A stretch of 64,000 nucleotides of DNA from Gyromitra esculenta (taxonomy: Eukaryota > Ascomycota > Pezizomycetes > Pezizales > Discinaceae). Where the stretch lies: NCBI GenBank assembly GCA_038503075.1, contig JBCAML010000017.1, forward strand, positions 1-64,000, read 5' to 3'. Numbering within the stretch: position 1 is the stretch's first letter; every line of letters begins with the position of its first letter. Below, piece after piece: positions 33,985-44,647 of this stretch. The notes below the pieces were generated by a model, which was given only the letters and a program-made list of their open reading frames with translations, did not search any database and was not told where the DNA came from. The position numbers and the translations under genes were made by a program.

Positions 33985-35637
33985 ATGCATTTCCTTCGGG
34001 CGGTTGTAGTAGCTATCGCACTTCAATTTTCTAGCGTACGTCCTGACCCATAAACCACCTATTTGGTTTTTATATTCTCTATGGAGAGAGAGAGAACTTT
34101 ATCTGATCTTTGGGGTATAGTTTATAAATGCCGACGTAATTGAAGACCGAATTCTCGCCAAGATCTATGGCGTTGCGACGAAAAACAAAGCCACCAATGG
34201 CCAAATAGTAAGAAGCGATTTGTAGCGCGGATAATATTAGGAATTCACTAACTCTATTAAAAGCCAGCGCCTACTGGGTGGCCGGAATATGTTAGTCGCC
34301 ATTTACATGATGATGTCTTGGCCGGATTACTGACAATGATTGCAGGTTATTGGCACCGCTACTTCGTACACTTATCAGAGCTCTGGCGCTTGGACAACAG
34401 GCTTCTTTCCCGGATGCATCTGGCTGCTATATCAGCGATCTCTCAGCAGGACTCTCAAGGTTACTTCTGCCGAGCTATTGTCTCTGGCAAGAACCTGGCA
34501 AGCACCATTACGTTCGAATAAAGACCGCACGGATACGCATGATCTGGGCTTCATGATCAACGATTCTTTCGGATGGGATGCGAACCTGACCGGGAACCAA
34601 ACAGCCAGAGAAACAGTCAGAGATGCCGCCAATTCTTTAAGCAAGAGGTACAACTCTGTAACCAAGACGATACGTAGCTGGGGCTCTATCTCCGACACTG
34701 GGAGCTTCACGGTGATTATCGATAACATGATGAGTTCGTGGCCCTCCCCAGCCACCCCCTACCGTATGGTATTGCGGTACTCTTTCTTGGGGTTGAGTCC
34801 CCTTCTGACATGGTACAGATCTGGGTCTACTTTACTGGACAGCCCAGCAATACGGCAATCAAACACTTGCTGACATTGCGACGGCCCACGCGACTTCTAC
34901 CATGAACAATCACTTCCGTGCCGATGGGAGTACTTGGCATGTTCTCAACTACAATCAAGTAACCGGCGCGGTGACCTCTAAATACACCGCGCAAGGCTAC
35001 TCTGACTCCTCTTGTTGGGCCAGAGGCCAGGGCTGGGCTATTTACGGGTTCGTTAGTGCCTACAGGTGGACCAAAAACGTTGCTTTCCTGAATACAGCTG
35101 TTAAGGCTGCGGACTATTTTCTGGCGGGGCTTCCAGCTGATGGTGTTCCTTACTGGTATGGCTAAACCCAGGGTGTGTGTGGGGGGGTCAGTACTTACTT
35201 TGGGTGGTTATTGATTGGGGCAATAGGGATTTTAATGCGCCTGTGACCGGCCTCCGTGATACCTCCGCTGGAACGATCGTTGCGAGCGGTCTTCTCTACC
35301 TCATCGAGCAAGAGCCTTCCTATCGCACGAAATATCTTCAAAGGGCAATCGACCTCATCAATAATACAATTGCACTCAGCCAGTCACCACCAGCAATCTA
35401 TACTACAGATCCTTTCGCAGTTACGTCTATTGGGTTCAATGCGTTCTTGAGTGGGTGATATCCTATGGTGTTGAAGTTTAATAGTGGTTTTCACTAACTA
35501 AATCTACAGTGAACGGAACTATCAATAATAACCCTGCTACGACACATACTGATGCAAGCTCGAATACTGGGCTAGTGTATGGGGACTATTATTTGATTGA
35601 GGCACAGAACCGCTTGATTGGAATGGGCCTACTATGA
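33985..35637 (+). CDS. Secreted GH88 unsaturated glucuronyl hydrolase
   Basis: Seven exons (33985-34035, 34121-34207, 34264-34290, 34346-34733, 34819-35155, 35227-35450, 35510-35637) join in frame to 413 residues. A 17-residue hydrophobic signal peptide (MHFLRAVVVAIALQFSS) is followed by GH88 landmarks: GAWTTGFFPGCIW, TDTHDLGFMINDSFGW, IDNMMNLGLLYW, CWARGQGWAIYGF, GVPYWDF, RDTSAG and TGLVYGDYYLIEAQNRL. The Asp residues of HDLGF and IDNMM match the expected catalytic pair. The enzyme hydrolyses the unsaturated uronic acid end left by polysaccharide lyases, so it works downstream of a lyase not seen here. It converges with the GH27 at 35903-37893. One 27-nt exon (34264-34290) is notable. Confidence 0.88.
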
Positions 35638-35902
35638 TCTACAGCCTTCAATAGTATGGGATTGTTTATCAGATGCGTAAATATAAGTTTCGGCAATAAA
35701 CTATTTGCTTGTATTACTATCACACGACCGATGTTGCTAGGAAGTAAAAGGGGGGGAACTCTGCCATTCTAGAGTGATTGAAAATTGCTACGTCGGAGTT
35801 CGTATAGAGTTCATTAAATCGTTTCACATGAGGAAACACTATCAGTGATCGCTACTTTCCTATTTACATGTTCCAGCAACATTATTCAAGCTCGATGAAG
35901 TA

Positions 35903-37893
35903 TCAAGGACACCTGCAGCTGTCGCCCACTATTATTGCAGCTGTGTCGTGTCGCGCTACTCTTACCGAGTATTCCTTTTTGACGCATCCGAGCTCCTTGC
36001 CAGTCCAAACATCCAATACATTAAAACACTCGGAACCTTGACCGTGTAACTGAGGAATCTCAGACCAGGTTGCGTTTTTGAGTGCTGCATTTTCAAGGGT
36101 GTTGAGCATTAAAACTAGAGTGCCAGCTTGAGAGGCTCCACTCCAGAACTCAGCGGGAGAAGTGTCGCTGTATGTCCAGTCCTATTCATGGCTGGTTAGT
36201 GCTGGATCAAGAACAACGAGACGGATGGTGCATACGGGGTTAGTTCCCCATTTGTAGGGCATAGCAGGTGCGCCGTGACTACCGTCTTGATGGAAAGCTA
36301 GCAAGTATGAGTTTTTGAGGATCCCAATGTTCGCACTCGAAATTGTGTCAAGCTTTAGGAATCGATTCCATCTGTTAGCTTCAAAGTCTACAGATCCTGA
36401 CTTAACTAGATGATGGTTACCGAGGTTCCAATCAAGAGAGGACTCTTCATCGCGGCCCAGAGAGCAAAATGGGAGCGATTTTCCTCTAATGTGAGGGCGC
36501 CGTTGCCAACTACCATCGATTGCCCACGATTAGTTTCTATACAGATAGTTCAAAAGAATAGATGAGATATAAGCACCTTCAAGCATATCCTGGCGAATAG
36601 GAATACACTGTTAGTTTCTGTAGTCTTCAAAGTAAATGTTGACTAATCAATAAAAGATTAGCTTACTGCGTCGTTGTGTCCCCAGAAATTGACGTAATTC
36701 ATGCGAAAACTGTTATAGTTCAGAATATGGAGAATCCTCGGCCAGTTGTCTAGAAAATCCGACCGGAATCACTATTAGCGCCTATACCCGGAGGGCTGTG
36801 ATGTACAACCATCAAATCCTCTTTTGGTGTTACACACCAAATATATCATCCGTGACTCTCCAGCTGTGTCCAATGTTTGCACCATAAGTTTCGATTTTAG
36901 CTTGCCCCCAGTTGCAAATTGAATAAAGTATCACTCGGTTTTGCTGAAGCAGCGCATCTCGCATCCGGGTGTATCTCTGAGCAGTAGGTGATGTAGACCA
37001 ATCGTAACCTGCGGGTGCAACCCCAGGATCGTTTACACATGTAGCGTTAGGCCCAGTGGGATGATTGTAATCCGGATGGCATCCATGATATGGGTCTCCT
37101 GGCCAGTAATCGGAGGGAACATCACAGTTATCGTATTTGAGGTCTACTCTAGATATTAGCCGTCTTCAGATAGGTTTTTTTTTTCAAGTGTGAGTTGCCA
37201 GAACTCACAATCGATTCCCCATTCCGCCCACGCTTTGGCATCAATATCCTCGTAATACAGCGATCCGGGATAACCTCCGCAAGTCGTTTTTCCGGCATCG
37301 CTGTAGATGCCAATTTTGAGACCCATGGCGTGGATCTTGTCGGCAGTTCCGTTGATACCGTCGGGGAACTTGCCAAGGTCGGGCATTATCCGCTTGGTGG
37401 TCGCATCTCTTCCCGACTTGATTGACCAGCAGTCGTCAACTAGTCAAGTTAGGGGATTTCTCGAGGTGAGAGAATGATAATAACGCCTGATCTCTTGACA
37501 GAGTCGGGCTACAATGGCAGATTGACATACTATTCACGTAATTGTATCCGGCAGCAGCAAGCCCGAGATCCACAAGTTTCTGGCCCGCCGTCAGGAACTT
37601 TGATTCGTCGATATTGCACCCGAAGGCCTTTGATGCATTAGATTCACAAGCTGATAACACTCCGACACCGGTTATCTTTCGGAGGGAGAGAGCAACAAAC
37701 ATTCCAAGAATTCCAGCCCAATGCTGGTAGTTTGCCCTGTATTAAAACTTACTTTAGTACTCCACGGCGACTCTTTGCTACTGAAAAGGGACAGAGAAAG
37801 GTATACAGTTATTCCGTCCTTGCTCACCAGCGCAAAGGCAATAGAGCTAAGAGAAGCCAAAACAGAAGCACGAGCAAGTTGTGTGGAATGCAT
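35903..37893 (-). CDS. Secreted alpha-galactosidase, GH27, without CBM
   Basis: Ten exons from 37893 down (37828-37893, 37701-37736, 37531-37627, 37209-37439, 36838-37143, 36667-36749, 36577-36589, 36421-36509, 36236-36352, 35903-36181) join in frame to 438 residues. Signal peptide [20 protein letters not shown], then [42 protein letters not shown] and GIDYLKYDNC (nucleophile Asp). A Pro/Gly/Tyr-rich insert follows ([17 protein letters not shown]), then [23 protein letters not shown] (acid/base Asp), AFHQDG and a C-terminal beta domain. It differs from the 18.8-21.2 kb GH27 by the insert and the lack of CBM1, so it is a distinct subtype and not a recent duplicate. A 13-nt exon encodes part of the acid/base motif. 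Intact. Confidence 0.92.
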
Positions 37894-37974
37894 ATTTACA
37901 CGACTCAGATATGTTGATGAATCGGCACCAAAGCAAATTGACATTCAGAACGGATGCAGAGCAGACTGCTCAAT

Positions 37975-37980
37975 CTTATA
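37975..37980 (-). promoter_or_regulatory. TATA-like box of the second GH27 gene
   Basis: TATAAG on the minus strand, about 85 bp upstream of the start codon at 37893. Confidence 0.35.
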
Positions 37981-40138
37981 TCGTTCTCCAATTTCCAGCC
38001 ATTTTAGGATACAGCCAGCTTAGGGGGCGAGAAGATTGAGCGAAGTTTGGCCATGTGGGAGAGAGAAAATGTGGGGATATGGCACCCGACCCCTTACATC
38101 ATCTGAACATGTTGATCGCAGGCGTCTCTGCTCCACGAAACCCATGACTGAACCGGGATGGATTTTCAGCATTCGGATGATGATGATGGTTATCATTCCA
38201 TTGTTGGTCTCTGCCGGCGCAGGTTGGCAGGGCAAAGTGCCCGGGGAGGGTTAGGGCTGCTTGGGGCACTGAAGTCAGAGGCACGTGGCCGTGCTTCCCC
38301 AACCATCGCACGGGCGAAACCCCGAGAGTAGAGAGACCTCCGCACCATCTTCGGTTTTGTGCGCTCGTGGCCAGCTCAAGCTCTCGTGGGATTCTGTTGC
38401 ATATTGCGGTTCCATGTTTTTGTTTTTTTTAGGGAGGTAGAAAGGAGCTGTGTGGGAACATGTGTTGGTAAACCGGCACAACCCGGACACACTACCCTCG
38501 GCCTCGAGGCAGCTTCACAGAGCACTTTGCGGCATAACAGTCAAGGTAGAGTACTCTTCGAAGGTTGGGATTAGTGCTCACGCATCATCAGCCAGTTTGC
38601 GTTGGGGCATCTATCCTCACAATCATGCCTGTTTTTCCAATATATGGGCCTGCTCGACAGCCGTGCCTTAGCTTGGCAGATCTTTTTGCTGATCGCCAGA
38701 GCTTAACCTCGCCATCGCTGGAGGGCCCCTGCATCTGGCCCCAGTGCATTGGTGGGTCCGATGTGCCAGGGCACCAGGGTTGCCCTGGGCACGGCGGGGA
38801 AGACCCTGTCACAGTTCAAGCTTGATATCTGCGCTCCACGGCTACTGGACGCGCTATCCTAAGCCAGGGGTTGGTAGAGCATAGCGAGCGTTGCACTGCT
38901 CTACTCTAGGAAGCTCTCCGCATATTTGCGATGTCCATACAGATCCAGCTGAATTATGCCTCTGAAGATAGAGAGTGATGCGGGGTAGAGGTAGAGTACA
39001 TAAGTCACGGATAGATGGCCACCACGGCTGTATGGTACATAGATAACAGCGGGATGACATAGCATGCAGCGGTAGTCTGCTCGGTAGCCATCTACTAGCC
39101 TTAGAGAGCACCACTCTCGTGCCACTGCATGCAAAGCAAACTCTAGAATTTGATAGAGCAGAGGCGATCGCGTGCCTCAATATGTTTCTGCGGCCGTGGT
39201 GGTACCTGTGATCTCTTTTTGGTAGGTAACCCAGATTAACAACCATCCGAGCCATAGCTCCCAGAGCCGTGCCGTCGTTTCGCGGTTGGATCGAAGCCGC
39301 TGCCGAGGCTACGTACGCGGGGAGAGAGCTTGGCTTCACTCCCGCCGCGTGAATATCATTACTTGTGTTTGTAAGCGTTTTCTAGAAAGTCGCAAGAACA
39401 GGAGCCAGTCTGATATCGAGTCTTAATCAACCCAATCGTATGTAGCTTCTAGCTTGAGCCGTTCGTGATCTCCATGTTAGCTACTATTCGCTGGGAACGA
39501 CGCTCCTTGGTGCGGTTGTGAATTTAGCGGCGGCATACCCATCTTGGGCTACATGATGCACTCAACAGGTTTTATTGAAGGCCTAGGTAGGATTCGGTGT
39601 TTGACATGATCGAAGAGTGCGTTTTACCTTCAGCAGGGCAGGGCAGGGCAGGGCAACTTCCATCTAGACTTAGCTACATCGTCATATTATCGCACTCGAA
39701 GTTCTTAGCTCGGCCTAACTTTTCCATGTTCTACTGTATTTCTAGAAGAGCAGCATCCTGTATCCGCAGACTGCGAAAACAGCATACTCCAGATTTCTTG
39801 CGACGGTTTGTTGATTCGCTAACCCTCTATACACACGGTCACTTGATCGTGGTTTCGCGAGGCAAGCGGACGTAGATACGCTGGATGTTACATCCGCCGT
39901 GTGAGAATCTGATAGCTGAAATTTCAGCTTTTTTTTTTCCATGGGCCATTGGTTTGGATGTTCCCGTCGCCTCGGTTTGTTATCGCGATCAGCGAGAATA
40001 GCAGTACCGAATAGCAAGTGATCATGAGGTGGAAATGAGCTGTGCAGTTGCGGCGAAAATACATGTAGTGATGGGTTAGGGCTGAGACAACTCTGGCCGG
40101 TCAGCCGACATTCGATCCCGCAAAAGCTACAAGCACAG
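37981..40138. other. Gene-poor stretch
   Basis: Overlapping ORFs at 38359-39339 occur on both strands and show no domain. A G/C-rich hairpin lies at 38763-38791 and four tandem AGGGC units at about 39634-39653. A GGGTTAGGG motif occurs at 38248-38256 and again at 40073-40081. Confidence 0.5.
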
Positions 40139-40249
40139 CTAAATTGCCCTAGGAAATGGCTTAAAGCCCGTGAGACATTTACCGGGAACCAAAATGCTTG
40201 AAAACTGCCCCAGTTGGGATGTGAGCCACGTCATGTTGCGTTTCCGCTC

Positions 40250-41150
40250 AAATAGTGTGGCGAGTGACATTCCATGAAGTAAACTATTCCTTGACTGCTC
40301 GGTCCTCGCCTTCAGTACATAAACCCTCCCATATCCCCCTCCCTCCCCCAACACCTCCCCCACCATCAATCTTGCATCCTCAACATCCTCTACGAAAGCC
40401 TCTTCATCAAACATGCCCAAATTTCACTTCAGCTCCTCCCTCTTCGCCCGTTTCCCGTCCACGGCATAAAGCTCGGCACCAAACCTATCAGTCCTTACAT
40501 CTCCTGGTGTATTCCAAGTACCCAAACTAGGCAACTTAGTCCACCACCCCTCTAGCCCAAGCTCCATGCAAGGTATGTTCAGTGGGGCTTCATGCTCCGG
40601 TTCCACGCATACGGCATCATTACTCTGGGGCGAAGCAGCGGGGATACACTCCATCAACACCCTCACCATAGCGGCCCCTTCTGCTGGCTTCAATACGCTT
40701 TGGACCTCGCGTAGGGATAGCCGTGCTTCATCCTGCTCCGTCAGATGTGCGATCGACCCCGCCGAGAATATAACCAGGTCGACCGTCCTCTATCATCCTC
40801 ATGCAGCACGCTAGAGAAGTTCGTCGTGGATGCGAACTTTCCATTCTGGAGCTGCTAGAGCAGCGCCTATAGGCAAAGTCTGTGCGGCCCGGGCAAGCGT
40901 AGCAGGGGCGTGGTCGATTCCGTAGAGTTTGGCGGAGGGTGGGACATGGGGTGTGATGTCTCTGAGGACGCAGCTGGTGCTGGTGCAGAGGTCGACGATT
41001 ATGGGACTGGGGTGAGGGGGGATGTGGGAAAGGTAGGTGGCCGTGTCCTTGGATGTGGATCCGAATAGATGCAGAACCCAGGCATCGTAGAAAGCTGGAT
41101 AGTTGTTGGAGGTGTATGCGGAAGATGCGGCGTGAGCTGTGAGTTGGCTG
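40250..41150 (-). pseudogene. Broken class I SAM-dependent methyltransferase
   Basis: Minus-strand reading from about 41150: YDAWVLHLFGSTSKDTATYL, PIIVDLCTSTSCVLRDIT with LYGIDHAPATLARA (motif I region with Asp at the end of beta 2), then a stop TAG after HDELL near 40820. Coding resumes in another frame as VDLVIFSAGSIAHLTEQDEA and VLKPAEGAAMVRVLME. That frame meets an in-frame TGA at 40424-40426 and continues as NLGMFDEEAFVEDVEDARLM. The order of segments fits a small-molecule type methyltransferase with an LKP motif. No start codon was found at the expected place. At least one frameshift and one nonsense codon make it a pseudogene unless introns were missed; the TGA could be a TGG changed to TGA. 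Confidence 0.65.
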
Positions 41151-42803
41151 TCTATCGTCTTTCGATTTTTGGTAGAGAGAGGGAGAGAGTAGTCTTGGTG
41201 GGGAATTGGCGATGGAGATATTGAATTGGTTTTAAAAATCTAATTAGGAGCAGGAGGGCTCCAGGGCTCCTATATTTATCTTGTTTACTCAACTCAATAG
41301 CATCAAGAAAGATAAAAGATACGAGCAACATTTCAACCAATCCACCTCCTAGGATTCTACCAACTACGTATCTGTATTCTCTATCCCGTAAAAGTCAGCC
41401 ATGACGGCCAAGGTAGCTACAGTCTGTGTGAGTCTCGCAAGTGTACAAGCAACACAAACAGATAATACTTACGAAATGCCGCAGTGTCACTTGCACAGCA
41501 TATCGACTCGTCCTCAAGAAAAAGAATCTTGGCCAACTGCTCTACAGCCATGTATCGATAGCTAGACGTTCGTCGAACCCAATCTCACCTCAGAGATTAC
41601 CCGCAATGCAAGAGTGTTGGGTGAGCCACTTAGCCACAGTGAGTGCGAAACAGCGAGCCGTATTCTGTATACCCAATTAATGATCACATCCATCAAGAAA
41701 GCACTGCATGTACTCCCAGGGTTAGGGCTATAGCATACGGGTTTTCGCTACAGCAGTCTCCGAGCTATCCCACCGGTAGATGCCCCGTCCCGTTTCGCCA
41801 ATCGCGGAGTGGGTTCTTCTTTTTCTTCGCTCTGACAGGTCCTTTCAGTTAATACGAATCCTTGTTGAGGCTCCCCAGCATCTTCTGAGGTTTTTTTTGT
41901 TTCGTCCTGTTTCGTTGGCCCAGCCTGCATGAAGAAACACTGCGTTCCCATACGCTGCTGACTGGAAACATATTTACTTTCCATTCACAATACCTACTCC
42001 TTCCTCTTTCCTCCCCTCCGCGCTCGCTCCCTTCACGGATATCGTCGGACTGCTTGAATGCTTCCCCGCCCTTATCACCCGTCGCTTTCCAGATATATGG
42101 CCCTTCATCATCTACCGCCTCCACCTCCCGGCTCAGAAGTGACAGAGAGAGAGTTCTTCTTCTTGCCCAACCGAGCTGCATCTCTGTGCGCCGAGATCCA
42201 TTCCCACTGGATTTTCAACCCTTCTCCGCGGTCTCGACCATAACCCCCGCGGTCTTAACCATGTCTAGAAAGAACGCCATATGTCCACGACGATCGCGGA
42301 TCTAGTGGGCGGCTATCTTTGGACTGTCAGTGGATGCGCGCTGCTGGCTTGACGGCGGATGGGGCGCGCTTGATTACCTTTCACATCTCGGACTTGATAC
42401 CGGCAGGGGAACGTGTCCAGGTTGGGGGCTGGGACAGGGTCATCGAGAGACTAATGCACCTGGCAATGATCATTTTGGCCTTTTTCACAATTGTGAGCTC
42501 CATTGCAGTAAGTTCTTATCGCACCTGTTTTGCATTTACAGCTGTTCCCGTTCAGGTTGCGATAGGCCGTTTGCACGACAAAGCGCTCTAGTAATTCGGA
42601 GAAGGGAGATTATGTGTATATTTGTATGTACTTGTTATAGTAAAAAAAAGAAGAGCACCGCCCTACACCAGTGTACCCATGCTGATCATTATAATCAAGG
42701 TGTTTTAGAATTACGTCACCCGACAATAGCTCAATGTCGCGCGGTCATAGCCCAATCCTAACCCCGTTTTTCCGCCCTAGGACAACATTATTCCCAACCA
42801 CTT
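41151..42803. other. Gene-poor stretch
   Basis: ORFs at 41849-42181 (minus), 42054-42305 (plus) and 42330-42761 (plus) show no recognisable domain and overlap each other. A GGGTTAGGG motif lies at 41719-41727. Confidence 0.45.
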
Positions 42804-43407
42804 TTAAGTTTCCGAGCCATTTTGCTCCGTGTGGGTCTCCTTTGCGTCCTCAAACTTTTCCTCACGGGCATCAAACTTAACGAATTCGTGGGCGATCGAG
42901 CCCTCAACGAGGACTTCGTATATGTTGCGGACTAGCTGTGGTGGGAAATTGACCTAAAAATGAGAAAATTCAGCTAACCTGCAGATATAAGGTGGAGGAG
43001 GAGAAGAAAATAGAGAATAAAGAACAATTGTACCTTTTCAGCAGTGGTAGCAGCCTTGGTAATGACATCTTGCTTACGCCACTCATCACGGACAGTTTTG
43101 CGACTAGGTTTTATCCGTGCTGCAGCCTCAATGTATCTCATCCTATCACCTACAACACAGCAAATTGTCAGGCAGTCAGAATTGCTCCATTTTTGCTCCA
43201 CACTCGCTGGGCTTAAACAGGGGAAGACGGGAGGAAGGGCTAACCTAGCAGTGTTACAATACGACGATCAAGGTCATCAATGCCGATACGGACTTCGACC
43301 ATTGTTGTTACAGTTGCTGGGTCAAGTGTGGAGGGATCGATTGTTGATGGATCAACAGTTGGTGTGGAGGAGACACCATTGGAGATAGCCGTTGCTGCTG
43401 GAGGCAT
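42804..43407 (-). CDS. Chorismate mutase (AroQ type)
   Basis: Three exons from 43407 down (43245-43407, 43034-43149, 42804-42953) join in frame with GT/AG introns of 95 and 80 bp to 142 residues from MPPAATAISNG. The all-helical chorismate mutase pattern is clear: VEVRIGIDDLDRRIVTLLG, then DRMRYIEAAARIKPSRKTVR, QDVITKAATTA, and QLVRNIYEVLVEGSIAHEF. It converts chorismate to prephenate. The open frame continues upstream to 43761 through a Pro/Ser-rich and hydrophobic stretch (PFIPFLSISIFLSISLLS). If the gene starts further upstream this could be a signal or membrane segment, and the enzyme could be secreted, as some fungal chorismate mutase effectors are. The start is therefore uncertain. Subtelomeric placement fits an accessory, not housekeeping, enzyme. 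Confidence 0.78.
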
Positions 43408-43761
43408 GAGTGCTGGGAGAAATTGAGCTGCTAGAGGGGCAGGGGCAGGAGGAGGATGTGGGTGATGGATGGAGAGGAGTGAGATGGAGAGGAAGATGGA
43501 GATGGAGAGGAAGGGGATGAAGGGAGAGGAGGGGGATGAAGATAAAGAAGGATAGAGACCGCTGGGGACGGGAGACTTTAAAGACAACGCACCTGTGCAC
43601 AAATTCAGCAGATTGATGGTGACAATCGCTATCGAGTGGGTTAGGGCTGTATATGCGGCGAATGGATTCACGCTAGACGAGCAAGGGGACCCGCGACTAA
43701 GCGAGAGTCTACGCTGCAGTCCAGCACGAGGCGAACCCGTCGTCCAGTCTGCACGCCCCAA

Positions 43762-44647
43762 TCCGTTGGATGCATACCGGGTTCGTCCGCTCCCCGTACC
43801 GGCTTGCTAGTTTACCGAGGACACACACGATAAGCTGTTTGGCACCGGGGCGTTGGATGGGGGTTCTACCCAGGGTTAGGGTCGAGTGTTGAACCTCTAC
43901 CTGGCATAGGACGTCTTCGGTTAACCCCAGACCTATTCAGCTTATTAGGCACATTTAACCCCCAAGCTCCTCCTTATCGTATTTCCTCAATGCCTATATA
44001 TTCGTGAACTTATCTTCTATCGTATTGCGAACCTTGTTTTGGAGTTATCTGCCTTCTCTAATCGCGGACTTGAAGTGGAGGATAGGTCCCCCCTGGGCCG
44101 CAAGGAAGTAAGACGAGTCCGCAGCTGACCATCCGTGAAGGGTAGATTAAGCTTTTGCTCGAAAATAGAGGTATCCATTCATAGGAATAATATATGAAGC
44201 ACCATAACCTACCGATTAAATGCTCCGAAGGAAATAGTAGACGACAATAAATAGGAATATGAAAGATTATCCTTGATTTCCTAGATGAAGGGACTGTTCC
44301 CTTGGGATTGGTGCTTTCGATTTTGTTGAAATTTATACAAACCTCCCGCATATACATATGATGAATGAAAATATCAAATAAGCAACAGCTCTAATTCAAA
44401 TCTCACCCTCTCACAGTCCTCCATAACGTCATTTTCTCAAACATCTGGGCCTTGAAACGACCCATCTGTGAAGCAGCAGCTCCCCCTTCTGTCCACTAGA
44501 GCCATTTAGTTCCTGTCTTCGACATATATATGTTAAATTTCTGGGACGCGCACTTCTTAGGGTCGCTGCTTTATCAGTGAGAGGTTTCTGCTAGATCTGA
44601 ATATGTCCCGCGCATACCTGAGGGACTCTCCAGGCCTTCTACTTTAT
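43762..44647. other. Intergenic, no gene recognised
   Basis: A GGGTTAGGG motif lies at 43873-43881. The minus-strand ORF at 44058-44357 has no recognisable features. Confidence 0.45.

Noticed and set aside
38359..39339. Overlapping ORFs on both strands
   Set aside because: The sequence is GC-richer, so long chance ORFs are expected; no motif in any frame.
42330..42761. 143-codon plus-strand ORF
   Set aside because: Cys-rich but without signal peptide or family pattern; shares its bases with other frames.
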